DNA of 64,000 nucleotides from Desulfovibrionaceae bacterium (GTDB lineage: Bacteria > Desulfobacterota > Desulfovibrionia > Desulfovibrionales > Desulfovibrionaceae), in the NCBI GenBank assembly GCA_019421865.1, contig JAHZEL010000008.1, positions 406,590-470,589 of the forward strand, in the 5' to 3' direction. Positions within the stretch are counted from its first letter, which is position 1. Each line of letters starts with the position of its first letter. The notes beneath the pieces are model-generated. The model ran no database searches. It worked only from the letters and a program-made list of their open reading frames with translations, and was not told where the DNA came from. A program made the translations under genes and the position numbers. Below, in pieces: positions 16,351 to 26,900 of the stretch.

Positions 16351-18870
16351 ATGCAGGACAGCAACGGCAACACAAAAGTCGTTCCCCGGTTCATTGAAAT
16401 AAAGGGAGCGCGTGTTCATAATCTGAAGAATATTTCCGTTCGGATTCCGCTGAACGAAATCGTCGCCGTAGCTGGTGTTTCCGGTTCCGGCAAATCCTCT
16501 CTGGCTCTTGGCGTTCTCTATGCCGAAGGGTCTCGGAGATACCTCGAAGCCCTGTCCACCTATACGCGAAGGCGCATGACGCAGGCCGCCCGACCTCTGG
16601 TGGATGACGTGCTGCACGTTCCGGCAGCGCTTGCCCTGCGGCAGCGTCCCGGCATTGCAGGCATACGAAGCACGTTCGGCACCGGTACGGAGCTTCTGAA
16701 CAGTCTGCGGCTCATGTATTCACGCCTGGCAAGTCATCGATGCCCCAACGGACACTATGTACCGCCCTCCCTTGCCGTTGCCGCCGGTAAGAAACTTCAC
16801 TGCCCCGAATGCGGTGCCGAATGGTTTGCGCCGTCGGCGGAGAAGCTGGCCTTCAACAGCCAGGGAGCCTGTCGCACCTGCGACGGAACGGGACTTGTTC
16901 GCACGGTGGACCGCTCCACACTGGTGCCGGATGAATCGCTTACCATCGATGAAGGAGCCGTGGCTCCATGGAACTCTCTGATGTGGTCTCTCATGACGGA
17001 CGTCTGCCGCGCCATGGGAGTGCGCACCAACGTTCCCTTCCGCGATCTGACGGATGAAGAAAAGCATATCGTCTACGACGGGCCTGCCGAAAAGAAGCAT
17101 ATTCTGTACAAGGCCAAAAGTTCCAATCAGGCGGGTGAACTGGACTTCACTTACTACAATGCGGTCTACACCGTGGAAAACGCCCTTGCAAAAGTCAAAG
17201 ATGAAAAGGGCATGAAACGGGTGGAAAAATTTCTGAAGGAAGACGTCTGTCCGGAATGCGGGGGGACACGTCTCTGCGCTGCGGCAAGAGCGCCGAAGAT
17301 TCTCGGTCTGTCGCTGGACGAAGCCTGTACTCTGCCTTTAACCGAGCTTTCGTCATGGGTAGCGGGCATTCCTTCTTCGCTGCCTGAAGCAATGCGTCCC
17401 ATGTCAACAGACATCTGTGATGCCTTCCGGAGCACGGCCAGACGCCTGCTCGAACTTGGTCTCGGCTATCTGACGCTGGATCGTGCAGCTTCCACGCTCT
17501 CCACAGGCGAGCGACAGCGCATGCAGCTGGCCCGGGCCGTACGCAACCGTACGACGGGCGTTCTGTACGTGCTCGACGAGCCGTCCATAGGACTGCATCC
17601 ATCCAATATCACGGGCCTCATAGGCGTGATGCAGGATCTTGTTGCCGACGGCAATTCGGTTCTGCTCGTGGACCACGATACACAGATTCTTTCGGTGGCC
17701 GACTGGCTCATCGAAATGGGGCCGGAAGCCGGTGAGCACGGCGGCGAGGTCATTGCCGAAGGCTGTATTCCCGACATTGCCGCCGATTCTCGTTCACGCA
17801 TAGGACGCTTTCTGACCGGCAAAGGCATGGGTCGTATACGTCCGGAAACTCCCGACAAGGATCTGTTCTCTCTCGGAAGCATTCATCTCTCCACAAGCGG
17901 GATTCATACGGTGAAACCGCTGGAGACGGTTTTTCCTAAAGGCCGCCTGACCGTGGTCACCGGCGTTTCCGGCTCCGGAAAAACCACGCTCATTCTGGAG
18001 AGTCTCGTACCGGCGCTTCAGGCCATCACCACAAACAGCAACCTGCCTGACCACGTCCGCACCGTGCAGGCGGAGGGCATAACGCAGGTCAAGCTCATCG
18101 ACGCCTCTCCCATAGGCATCAACGTGCGTTCCACCGTGGCAACCTACGCCAATGTGCACGACGAACTCCGCAAGGTGTTCGCCCGTACCGAGCAGGCCCG
18201 GGCCCTGGGCTTCAAGGCCGGAGACTTTTCCTACAATACCGGTAGACTGCGCTGCCCTGTCTGCGACGGTACCGGCGTCATCAATCTGGACGTGCAGTTT
18301 CTTCCCGATGTGGAAGTCCCCTGCCCCGAATGCGGCGGAAGCCGTTTCGCCCGCGCTGCTTACGAGGTGAAATACCGGAACCGGTCCGGAAATGCCTATT
18401 CCATGCCCGAACTTATGGACATGAGCATACATGACGCTCTGCAGGCCTGCGCTGATCTCAAAATCGTACAGCAGCGGCTGGAAGTTCTGGAAAAGCTCGG
18501 TCTCGGCTATCTGACGCTGGGAGAGGAGACGCCGGGGCTGTCCGGAGGCGAAGCCCAGCGGCTGAAGCTGGCCGGAGACATGGGGCGAGGTCAGAGCGGC
18601 TCCGTGTTCGTCTTCGACGAGCCTACCATAGGGTTGCATCCTCTGGATGTGCAAACGCTGCTCGGCGTTTTCCAGACACTGATCGCGAGCGGCGCCACCG
18701 TGATCGTCATTGAGCACGACATGGACGTCATTGCCAACGCCGATTATCTCATCGACATGGGCCCGGGCGGAGGCAACGACGGAGGACGCATCGTGGCCTC
18801 AGGCTCCCCCCGCCAGCTGGCACGCTGCCCGGAAAGCGTGACGGGAGCATTTCTCGCCGAAAAACTCTGA
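16351..18870 (+). CDS. UvrA-like excinuclease ATPase (UvrA2 type)
   Basis: 839 residues from ATG 16351 (AAGGAG, 9-base spacing). Tandem ABC ATPase halves: Walker A GVSGSGKSS at 42-50, a zinc module (CPECG ... CRTCDGTG), signature STGERQRMQLARAV and DEPSIGLHP; then GVSGSGKTT, CPVCDGTG ... CPECGG, LSGGEAQRLKLAGD and DEPTIGLHP. It is about 100 residues shorter than UvrA of nucleotide-excision repair (about 940). The first signal region and the UvrB-contact segment look reduced, as in UvrA2 paralogues linked to resistance to DNA-binding drugs. No uvrB nearby, monocistronic. The main uvrA cannot be excluded from this window alone. Confidence 0.85.
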   Translation: MQDSNGNTKVVPRFIEIKGARVHNLKNISVRIPLNEIVAVAGVSGSGKSSLALGVLYAEGSRRYLEALSTYTRRRMTQAARPLVDDVLHVPAALALRQRPGIAGIRSTFGTGTELLNSLRLMYSRLASHRCPNGHYVPPSLAVAAGKKLHCPECGAEWFAPSAEKLAFNSQGACRTCDGTGLVRTVDRSTLVPDESLTIDEGAVAPWNSLMWSLMTDVCRAMGVRTNVPFRDLTDEEKHIVYDGPAEKKHILYKAKSSNQAGELDFTYYNAVYTVENALAKVKDEKGMKRVEKFLKEDVCPECGGTRLCAAARAPKILGLSLDEACTLPLTELSSWVAGIPSSLPEAMRPMSTDICDAFRSTARRLLELGLGYLTLDRAASTLSTGERQRMQLARAVRNRTTGVLYVLDEPSIGLHPSNITGLIGVMQDLVADGNSVLLVDHDTQILSVADWLIEMGPEAGEHGGEVIAEGCIPDIAADSRSRIGRFLTGKGMGRIRPETPDKDLFSLGSIHLSTSGIHTVKPLETVFPKGRLTVVTGVSGSGKTTLILESLVPALQAITTNSNLPDHVRTVQAEGITQVKLIDASPIGINVRSTVATYANVHDELRKVFARTEQARALGFKAGDFSYNTGRLRCPVCDGTGVINLDVQFLPDVEVPCPECGGSRFARAAYEVKYRNRSGNAYSMPELMDMSIHDALQACADLKIVQQRLEVLEKLGLGYLTLGEETPGLSGGEAQRLKLAGDMGRGQSGSVFVFDEPTIGLHPLDVQTLLGVFQTLIASGATVIVIEHDMDVIANADYLIDMGPGGGNDGGRIVASGSPRQLARCPESVTGAFLAEKL

Positions 18871-18877
18871 AAACAGA

Positions 18878-18926
18878 AGGCAGGGAGTCAGGGGCATACG
18901 TTCATCCCCTGCTTCCCTGCCTTTTT
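18878..18926 (+). terminator. Terminator after the UvrA-like gene
   Basis: AGGCAGGGAGTCAGGGG and CCCCTGCTTCCCTGCCT arms with one internal mismatch, then a T-run; 8 bases past the stop. Confidence 0.88.
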
Positions 18927-18964
18927 GACCGACGTTGGCGGAAACCGCAATTTCGGAAAACTCA

Positions 18965-19483
18965 TCACACCGGTATGGCCGGATAATTTTTCAACGTCAT
19001 CCGAAAACGAAGTTCCCGCACAGGAATATCGAGCATGACGGCCGTCTTCTCACCGTCCGGCATAAAGCCCTGCCTTTCATAAAACGACACAGCCTTCCGA
19101 TTGGAGGCCAGAACCCACAAAAATACTAAAGAAAATCCTGCATCCTGCAGCTTTTTCAAAGCCGTCTGCACAAGCAGACTTCCCATGCCCCGCCCCTGTT
19201 GCTCCTTCAATACGTAAAGCCCGTATATCTCCCCTTCGGAAGGCTCCCTTTGTCCCGCCCGAGCCGGGCCGAATCCGCAGAACCCGACGGTCGTTTCGCC
19301 GCTCAAAGCCACAAGCATGTTCCTGCAGCCTTCCGAGCGAAATCTGTCAGCGCTTTTTCGTGCGCTTCTGGCTGCCAGAATACGCTCATCGAGCAGACCA
19401 GCATAGGTCTCCATCCAGCATCGGTAATGAATGGCTCCGAGCATATCCGCATCCTCAGGACAGGCCGGTCGTACATGCTGCAT
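18965..19483 (-). CDS. GNAT-family N-acetyltransferase
   Basis: 172 residues. N-terminal RPACPEDADMLGAIHYRCWM is the first helix region of the GNAT fold. Residues about 88-107, GLYVLKEQQGRGMGSLLVQT, form the acetyl-CoA pyrophosphate loop (Q/R-x-x-G-x-G/M). The region around 130 (ASNRKAVSFYERQGF) is the conserved C-terminal motif B. It resembles small ribosomal- or metabolite-acetylating GNATs; the substrate is not predictable. It stands alone on the minus strand, 129 bases downstream of the HD gene. Confidence 0.85.
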   Translation of the reverse strand: MQHVRPACPEDADMLGAIHYRCWMETYAGLLDERILAARSARKSADRFRSEGCRNMLVALSGETTVGFCGFGPARAGQREPSEGEIYGLYVLKEQQGRGMGSLLVQTALKKLQDAGFSLVFLWVLASNRKAVSFYERQGFMPDGEKTAVMLDIPVRELRFRMTLKNYPAIPV

Positions 19484-19612
19484 GGCGCTTCTCTCAGAGA
19501 CATTCCTTCTGATACCGCATGACTCCGGCCGACCACACAGCCCCGGATCTGGAAACTGACTGACGACACCGAAGAAGCATCTCCTCGAACCATTCCAGGG
19601 AGTACGGCGACT

Positions 19613-20200
19613 CTACAGCGACGCCATCTCGGCGTTGACACCGGCCTCACAGGAGCGCATGGCGTCCAGCGTTCCGGCGAAAAGCTCATCCAGCGTCCAG
19701 CCCAGGCGTTCGGCGCCGCTGCGGATGACATCCCGCGAGCAGCCCGCTGCAAAACGTTTATCCTTGAACTTCTTTTTCAGACTGGACACTTCCATGTCCA
19801 TGACGCTGCCCGAAGGACGCATGCGCACTGCAGCCCCGATAAGCCCCGTAAGCTCGTCCACGGCAAAAAGGATCTTTTCCATTTCGTGTTCCGGCTCCAC
19901 ATCGCAGCACAGTCCGTAACCATGGCTGCAGACGGCGTGTATCATGTCTTCATCCACACCGCCGGCACGAAGCAGTTCGGGAGCCTTGCGGCAATGCTCT
20001 TCCGGGTAGCGCTCAAAGTCGATGTCATGAAGAAGCCCGGCAAGCCCCCAGAATTCCTCCTCATCGGCAAAGCCCCTTTCACGGGCAAACCAGCGCATCA
20101 CGCCTTCCACGGTAAGCGCATGCAGAATATGAAAAGGTTCACTGTTCCAGTTTTTCAAAAGGGTCAGGGCCTGTTCTCTGCTGACGGCACTCTTTCTCAT
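19613..20200 (-). CDS. HD-domain metal-dependent phosphohydrolase
   Basis: 195 residues from ATG 20200, one base after the stop of the GTPase gene (TAA-T-ATG), so probably translationally coupled. HILHALTVEGVMRWFARERG and LAGLLHDIDFERYPEEH supply the H...HD...D metal ligands, and AVCSHGYG is the third histidine region. Short HD proteins of this type hydrolyse phosphates of nucleotides or related compounds; the exact substrate is unknown. Pairing with a dynamin-like GTPase suggests a shared pathway but gives no direct clue. Confidence 0.8.
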   Translation of the reverse strand: MRKSAVSREQALTLLKNWNSEPFHILHALTVEGVMRWFARERGFADEEEFWGLAGLLHDIDFERYPEEHCRKAPELLRAGGVDEDMIHAVCSHGYGLCCDVEPEHEMEKILFAVDELTGLIGAAVRMRPSGSVMDMEVSSLKKKFKDKRFAAGCSRDVIRSGAERLGWTLDELFAGTLDAMRSCEAGVNAEMASL

Positions 20201-20201
20201 A

Positions 20202-21251
20202 TTACGCTCTGTCAGAATCAACGCTCTCCTGCAGAGGAGCGGCATAGTGTTTCACGGTAAGCTGGTCAATATACTCCTCAAGCGCCGCCATACCGGAACC
20301 GGTGACGGCCCGACGGCAGTCCGCGTAGTCGAGGATCTTGCTCACATTCTTATTGATGAGTTCCGCCTCGGGATGCACCCTTCTGGCAAGATATTCCAAC
20401 GAGGAGCGGAACGCCTGAGAAAATTTCTGCAGCCGACGCCATTCCTCCATCTGCTCCGCCACGCTGACGCGTATGGACTCGGGCATGATGGAAGCCTCGA
20501 GCATGGCACTGCACAGCCGCCAGTCGATATACTGCCCGAATTCCACTTCAAACACGGTCAGCACATCGCGATCTATCATGCGGCGCCAGACTTCGGCTCC
20601 CTTGGCCATGACGGGAATGACGTCCACGGCGGTTCCCTCCGGCAGATACTGTGCCACCGTATCCCGCACATCGTTCACGATGTCGCTGACCGATTCCTTC
20701 TCCACGTCGATCACATCGGCCTTGTTGAGGATGACCAGCACAGGAACGCCTCCGCGCAACGCGCTGACACGGCCCAAATCCTTCAGCAGTGCTTCCTCGT
20801 CCCTCGTATGCAGCTGCGCCATGTCGAGCACAAGAAAGATATGCGTCAGCGGAAGCTTCTCCAGCGCAAAGTAGGTTTCCCCTCTGTGCTCGTCGTGACG
20901 GCTAGTATTGGGGCCGGGCGTGTCATAGAACACGATGGTACGCTTTTTCTGCAGATGCGGCAGCACAAGCCGTATGTCGGCAGGAACATTCTCCCGCATG
21001 GTACCGTTGTAGGAGGCAAGCCGCTCCAGCGTGAGAGGATACCACTCCTCGCTTTCCGAAGGATTGCGGCACACGTTCTCTTCGCACCAGGGATCATGGA
21101 TGATGCGGAAGATCTGTGCCGTGGTGGCCCGGTTTCCGGCAGGAAACACGCCTCTGCCGAGCATGGCATTGAGCAGGGTGGATTTTCCCGAACTCATGCA
21201 GCCGAGAATAAGAATATGAAGCCCTGTATCGGGCACGCGGAACTCGCCCAT
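20202..21251 (-). CDS. Dynamin-like/TrmE-Era-type GTPase
   Basis: 349 residues. Walker A/G1 GCMSSGKSTLLNAMLG at about 17-32, G2 threonines in NRATTAQIF, G3 YDTPGPN (about 106-112) and G4 ILNKADVID. The G1/G2 context (GKSTLLNA-LG, P-G--ATTA) is that of bacterial dynamin-like proteins. The C-terminal 120 residues are mostly helical (SVAEQMEEWRRLQKFSQAF) but too short for a full dynamin stalk, and no membrane paddle is evident. GGAG lies 6 bases before ATG. First gene of a two-gene unit with the HD protein. Confidence 0.8.
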   Translation of the reverse strand: MGEFRVPDTGLHILILGCMSSGKSTLLNAMLGRGVFPAGNRATTAQIFRIIHDPWCEENVCRNPSESEEWYPLTLERLASYNGTMRENVPADIRLVLPHLQKKRTIVFYDTPGPNTSRHDEHRGETYFALEKLPLTHIFLVLDMAQLHTRDEEALLKDLGRVSALRGGVPVLVILNKADVIDVEKESVSDIVNDVRDTVAQYLPEGTAVDVIPVMAKGAEVWRRMIDRDVLTVFEVEFGQYIDWRLCSAMLEASIMPESIRVSVAEQMEEWRRLQKFSQAFRSSLEYLARRVHPEAELINKNVSKILDYADCRRAVTGSGMAALEEYIDQLTVKHYAAPLQESVDSDRA

Positions 21252-21933
21252 AATGAACTCCCGTCCGCTCTTCGCGGTCCAGAGTGTTTTTTCATGACAC
21301 GCCGTCCTTCCGTCACGCCTACGGACACAGAGCGTCTGTCCCGTAACGCCGATAAGGCGGCCAGCAATCTTCTTTACGAAAAAAGACTGCGCTTTCCGAA
21401 GATACCCGATTAGCTGACCAAGGCAAGCCCCGGTGCAGGGAGCCGCTCTTCGACAAAAGGCGTTCCCGACCGTTTGCCCAGATTTTTCGCGGTTCCGACA
21501 TTCCGAAAAATCTGCTTATCGGGACAATATTTAATAATGTGATTATATTCTCATGAATATAATCACCGAATAAAATATATTTTATATACCAATATAACCT
21601 TTCATTTATTTATCCATATAAAAACATTCCGCCCACAATAATTGCAGATATTATAATAATCACATAAAATCATTGAAAAAAATTATATAATTTTTAAGTA
21701 TCACATATATTATAAATATAAATTATCATATACAAATAAAATACTGTGTACGCTTTGCATAAAATTGAAAAAATGTTTATTTCTTCAAAAAATATATTGT
21801 TTTTAATATTCCACCCTGCTATGTTCTAAAAAAAACAAGGGCGACTTCATCAGTATGTATAAAAATTCATTCTGTATGATGTCGTTATGACAACAATGAG
21901 ACGACACTCTTCTATGTAATCAAGGAGGACGGT
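21252..21933. other. Intergenic with AT-rich core
   Basis: About 680 bases. The portion 21515-21830 is extremely A/T-rich (repeated TATAAATAT-like words), in contrast to all flanking genes. It lies upstream of a 30-residue membrane peptide gene and probably contains its promoter; I could not place -35/-10 boxes reliably. Confidence 0.5.
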
Positions 21934-22026
21934 ATGGAACTCGGAAGCATGGTACTCACTATTTGTGCCGGTCTTATGGCTGTTGTTATATGCCTTGGCA
22001 TCTTCGCCTCCAAGGTTTACAAGTAG
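21934..22026 (+). CDS. 30-residue single-span membrane peptide
   Basis: ATG at 21934 with a very strong AAGGAGGA site 5 bases upstream. The peptide is MELGSMVLTICAGLMAVVIC plus LGIFASKVYK, stop TAG. Residues 5-25 form one hydrophobic span, followed by a positively charged K-V-Y-K tail, suggesting an N-out/C-in orientation. An intrinsic terminator follows within 40 bases, so the gene is a complete monocistronic unit. I do not recognise the family. It may be an accessory subunit of a membrane complex or a stress-type small protein. Reality of the gene is supported by the ribosome site, terminator and composition. Confidence 0.7.
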   Translation: MELGSMVLTICAGLMAVVICLGIFASKVYK

Positions 22027-22060
22027 TTGAAACGCCTGTGCATCACAGGCTTGAAGTATG

Positions 22061-22099
22061 AAAAAAGCGGAAATCCCTTTCAGGGATCTCCGCTTTTTT
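22061..22099 (+). terminator. Terminator of the small membrane peptide gene
   Basis: AAAAAAGCGGA..ATCCCT and AGGGATCTCCGCTTTTTT arms around TTC, ending in six T; symmetrical and probably bidirectional. Confidence 0.9.
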
Positions 22100-22725
22100 C
22101 GTGTACGGCATTCCCATTCGCCCTTTTCTCACAAGGCAGGCCTGCTGCAGAATACAAGACATTCTTCTGATTCTGACGGCCTTATGTCGCTATCCATCGG
22201 GTATTGCTGCCTCAAATACGCTCCTGAAAATTCGCTCCGCAAAAAAACTCCTTCTTCACGGTAACAGACATCAAAAAAAACAGCGCTTCATCTCCACAAC
22301 TCTTGCCTGTTCTGCTGTCCCATCGGCAGTGCTTCCGACACTCCGCTTCTCTCCAAAGAGTGCGGGTTCTATTTTCTGGACCGGCAGCCATATCAAAAGA
22401 CCTGACCGGCCGCGAAACTTCCTGCCGAAATTCTCCCTGCCCGTGCTGTGCCTCTCCGGCTCTCTTCCGACAAATCCCCCCCCACACACTTAGCTTCACC
22501 AGCCGCTCGTTTCGGCTCCGGCCCTTTTCAAACAGCGTCCCACCGCCTTTCGGCCCCAGACGGGGCACAGCCTTTTCCACATGACAGCCCAGCCGCAGCA
22601 TGGTACACAGCTCAGGACGCAGCACTATGCTGCACGGGCATTTCCCGGAATTTTTTCTCCGGCATATTCCGCCCGGATCTTCCGGCACGTTCCATACGGC
22701 CTATTCCACGCAGGATCCCGCGACC
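22100..22725. other. Intergenic, nothing recognised
   Basis: About 625 bases before sbcD. Several overlapping open frames exist on both strands (up to 158 codons on the minus strand), but none has a domain, a ribosome site or plausible composition. Confidence 0.5.
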
Positions 22726-23970
22726 ATGAATATTCTTCACACTTCCGACTGGCACCTCGGACACAGTCTCTTCGGCAGGCGACGCCATGAAGAATTCCGA
22801 AGCTTTCTTTCCTGGCTTCTGGAACTTGTCCGCAGGGAAAGAGTCGACGTTCTTCTCATTGCCGGAGACGTGTTCGACAACGCCATTCCTGGCAACCCGG
22901 CCCAAACGTTGTATTATGATTTTCTGCGTGAGGTCACCTCGCCGGAAGAAGGCTGCCGACATGTGGTGATTGTTGCCGGCAATCACGATTCCCCCGCCTT
23001 TATCGACGCGCCCGGAGCCCTTCTTTCCGCCATGCACATTCACGTTACGGGACGTGCCAGAACGCCGGAAGAAGAAACCTTGCTTCTGCGCAGTCCGGAC
23101 GGGCAAGCCGAACTTATCGTCAGCGCCATCCCCTTTCTCCGGGACAGGGATCTCTATCGTGCCTGCGACGGAGACGACCCGGAAGAACGTGACAGCCGTA
23201 TGGCCGCAGGCATGAAGGATCATTACCACCGGGCCGCGGCGCAGGTACGGGTGCTGCGCGCCGAACATGGCGACATTCCCGCCGTGGCCACAGGTCATCT
23301 TTTTGCGGCGGGAGGCCTTACCGTGCCGGACGATGGGGTGCGCGACCTGCGCATAGGTTCTCTCGGTCAGGTAACGGCCGACATTTTTCCGGACGACTTC
23401 GACTATGTGGCGCTCGGTCATCTGCATCTTCCGCAAAAAGTGAACGGCAGAGAAAACATCCGCTACAGCGGATCCCCCCTGCCCATGGGATTTGACGAGG
23501 GATCACGCCCGAAGGAAGTATGTCTGCTCAGCGTGGAAGGTCGAAACGTCTCCTGCCGGAACATTGCTGTCCCCGTCTTTCAACGCCTTGAAAAAGTGGA
23601 AGGCGACCTGCCCGCACTGGAACGTCGTCTTGAAGAGCTTTCGCAAAGCGGAGAAAGCATCTGGACGGAAGTAGTCCATACCGGCAGCGAGCCTGTTCCC
23701 GATCTACGGGACCGCGTGGAAAAATACGCGGGCAACGGACTGGAAATACTCCGTATCCGCAACATGCGCACCCTCGCGGGCGGACTCGATGCCGACCCGG
23801 CAGAAGAGGATCTTGAAGAGCTCGGCGTGGAAGAAGTTTTTGAAAGAAGGCTCAGGGAAGCCTTTCCGGAAAGAGACGTCGCGGATCCGGCGCTGGAAGA
23901 GCTGCGGACCGTCTTCCGAGAAGCGGAAGCCGCAGCCCGGCGGAATGAGGAGGACTCATGCGCATTCTGA
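22726..23970 (+). CDS. sbcD: Exonuclease subunit SbcD
   Basis: 414 residues from ATG 22726. The Mre11-type phosphoesterase motifs are in order: TSDWHLG (6-12), IAGDVFDN (about 45-52), VAGNHDSP (about 84-91), ATGHLFA and LGHLHLPQ, which bind the two Mn ions. With SbcC it forms the SbcCD nuclease that cleaves hairpins and protein-blocked DNA ends. The frame extends upstream to 22600 without domain content, so the ATG next to CAGGA is used. The stop overlaps the sbcC start by 13 bases. Confidence 0.94.
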   Translation: MNILHTSDWHLGHSLFGRRRHEEFRSFLSWLLELVRRERVDVLLIAGDVFDNAIPGNPAQTLYYDFLREVTSPEEGCRHVVIVAGNHDSPAFIDAPGALLSAMHIHVTGRARTPEEETLLLRSPDGQAELIVSAIPFLRDRDLYRACDGDDPEERDSRMAAGMKDHYHRAAAQVRVLRAEHGDIPAVATGHLFAAGGLTVPDDGVRDLRIGSLGQVTADIFPDDFDYVALGHLHLPQKVNGRENIRYSGSPLPMGFDEGSRPKEVCLLSVEGRNVSCRNIAVPVFQRLEKVEGDLPALERRLEELSQSGESIWTEVVHTGSEPVPDLRDRVEKYAGNGLEILRIRNMRTLAGGLDADPAEEDLEELGVEEVFERRLREAFPERDVADPALEELRTVFREAEAAARRNEEDSCAF

Positions 23971-26900
23971 GCGTACGCATACGCAATCTGAACTCTCTGG
24001 TCGGCGACTGGACCATACATCTCGACGGCGCGGAGTACGAGGCCGGGGGCATCTTTGCCATCACCGGACCTACGGGCGCAGGCAAGAGCACCATTCTCGA
24101 TGCCATTTGTCTGGCGCTGTACGGGTGTACGCCCCGTCTCGGCAAAGTTGCCAAAAGCGGCAACGAAATCATGTCTCGTCAAACGGCGGACTGTCTGGCT
24201 GAAGTACGGTTCCGCACGCTGAAGGGAGAATTTCTGTGCAGCTGGAGTCAGAACAAGGCAGGGAAAAAGCTTTCCGGCAATCTTCAGCAGCCCAGACACC
24301 GGCTCTATGACGACAAAGGACTGTCCATCGCCGAAAAAACCACGGAAGTCACAGCCAAGGTCACGGAACTGACCGGCATGGATTTCAACCGCTTCACGCA
24401 GTCCATGCTTCTGGCCCAGGGGCGCTTCGCTTCCTTTCTTCTGGCTGACGGCGATGAACGGGCGCCTCTTCTGGAACAGATCACCGGCACGGAAATTTAT
24501 TCCGTCATTTCCCGTGCTATTTACGAGCGCAACAAAGAAGAAACGCAGCGTCTGGCCGCGCTGGACGACGAGCTGGCCGCCCGGCAGCTTCTGACCGAAG
24601 AGCAAGAACGGCAGCTTGAGCAGGAACGCCTCGATCTTCAGCAAACGGCGTCCGCGCTTGGCGAAGAGGAAGAAAAAAGACGCAGGGACAAGGAACGTCT
24701 GGATCGTGCCGAGGCTCTGAACAGCGAAGAAAAAAAGCTGGCGCAGGAACGGGAAAAGCTGAAGGCGGACGAGGCCAACTTTTCCGCTGGAAAAGCCAGA
24801 CTGACTCTTGCCAGAAAGGCCGCAAACCTTTCCCCTCTCTTTGAGTCCGTATCCGTGCGCCGCGAGGAACAGAACCGGGATCAGAAGCAGCGCAGCGCCA
24901 TTGCCGAAGCCATGCCGATACTGACCAATACGGCGGCAACGGCACGGGAAGCGCTGACCTCTGCACAAAAGGCGCTGGAGGAAGCCCGAAAGAAACTCCC
25001 ACAGGAACGGGCGCTGTGGACCCGTGTACGGGCACTGGACACCGAGCTGGGCTCAAAACGCAGGGATCTGGCAGAACTGGACAAGGACTTTTCCGAGCGG
25101 AAACAGGCGCTGGAGATGAAGCTTCTTGCCCGTAACGCTGCGGCCGCAGCCGGACAGCAGGCGGAACTTACGTTGACGAAGATCCGGCAGGAACTGGATG
25201 CCTCCGCTTCCGATGCCGCGCTTGCGGATGCGGCAGGCAGCATGCAGGCCCGTCTGGTCATGCTGGAAAAAGACACGGAAGAACTCGGCGGCACCCGTCA
25301 GAAGCTGCAGGAAACTCTTACTCAGCTCAACAGGCTGAAAAACGATCTTCCTGAGAAGAAAAAGGCCGTCGAGGCTGCGGAACGGGAACTGGCCGACACC
25401 CGCCATCTCAAGGAGGAGCTGAACCGTCAGCAGGAAGTCCTTCTGGAAGGAAAGCCGCTGTCTTTCTGGCACAGCCTGAAAGACGGCCTTTCCGCACAGA
25501 AGAACCTGCTGGACCGCGCTCTGGAAAGCGCTCTTCTGCGCAGGGATCTCATGACGGACAGAGCTGCCATGGAGGAAGAGCTTCAACGCCTTGCCCAGCT
25601 CGCGCATCAGGAGGACACTGAACTTGCGGCCGAGCGCATCCGCCTATCCTCGCTGAAGGAAACTCTGGAGCTGAAGCACAGAATACGGACCTACGAGGAA
25701 GAAAGAGCGCATCTGCACGAAGGCGCGCCCTGCCCTCTGTGCGGATCGCTGACGCACCCCTTTGCTGATCCTGAAGCCCTTCCCCTTCCCGCCGACGAAG
25801 AGGAACGTCAGATAGCTGAGCTGGAAGAAAGCCTTGAGAAGCTCTCCAGCAGCCTCATCTCCCACCAGCGGGATGCCGTGCATACGACCGATGCCCTGTC
25901 GGACAACAAAAAAGCCGAAGCTCAGGTGACAACCAGACTGCGTACGCTCGTGACGGAACTTTCCAGCCCCGCCGATAGCTCGCATTCCCCGGACGATTCA
26001 AACGCCGTCACGCGACTTTCCGGAAAGGAGACTCAGGAGCTTCTCAGCGCCCTTGCTCTGACGGAACAGGCACCCGAACTGGTTCCACTTCTTGAGCGCC
26101 TGCAGACCAAATCCGAAGAAGGACTGAAAAATGCCGCCGACAAGCTGCAGGCGGCCGAAGCGCAGGAAGAACGCCGTCACGAGCTTGAACGCCGTACGGA
26201 AGCACTGAACCTTCTGCGGGATCAGGCCGCGCAGGAAACCGCTGTTCTGGAAAAGGAAGAAATCAGACTCGGTACGGCAACGGAAACGTTGAAAAAAGAG
26301 GCCGCTCTCAGGGCGCAGAAAACGGAGCAGGACTGCCGTACTCTGTGCGATGAGGTCGCGTCCTTCGGTGTTCAGGCCTCTTCCCTGCCCGAACTTCGTC
26401 TTGCCGTCCCGGTTCTTGTTGAACGCCGCAACTGCTATGCCGCCCTGCAGAAAAAGGAAGCCGACGCGCTGCAGCGTCTTCATGAATACACCCGGAATCT
26501 TGCCGTGGAAGCCGAAGCCGTCAGCGCGGCAGGCAAAGAGCTGGAAAACACGGACAAGACACGGCAGATCCGAAAAAAGGAATTGCAGACGCTGGAACGG
26601 AGCCGACTTGAACTGTTCGGTCATCGTCTTGCCGATGAAGAGGAAAAGGCTTCCGAAAAGCGCCTGCTGGAGCTCGAAGCCGACGAAAAACGCTGCCGGG
26701 AGGCCCTTGAAAAGGCAGAAAGAGCGCTTGCCGAGAGCCGGAGCGCAGATGCCGCCCTTGCAGCGGGCATGGCCCAAAGAGCCGAGACTCTGCACAGTAT
26801 GGAAGAGCTTCTTCAGGCAAAACTTGCTGCCGAAGGGTTCGTCAGCGAACAGGCATGCCGCGAGGCTCTGCTGGAAAAAGACGTGCTGCAGGCGCTGGAG

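Noticed and set aside
21500..21933. Sigma-54 promoter before the 30-residue peptide (TTTGCAT near 21757)
   Set aside because: The GG of the -24 box is absent at the required ten-base spacing.
22212..22688. 158-codon minus-strand frame before sbcD
   Set aside because: No motif, no ribosome site, overlaps equally good frames on the other strand.
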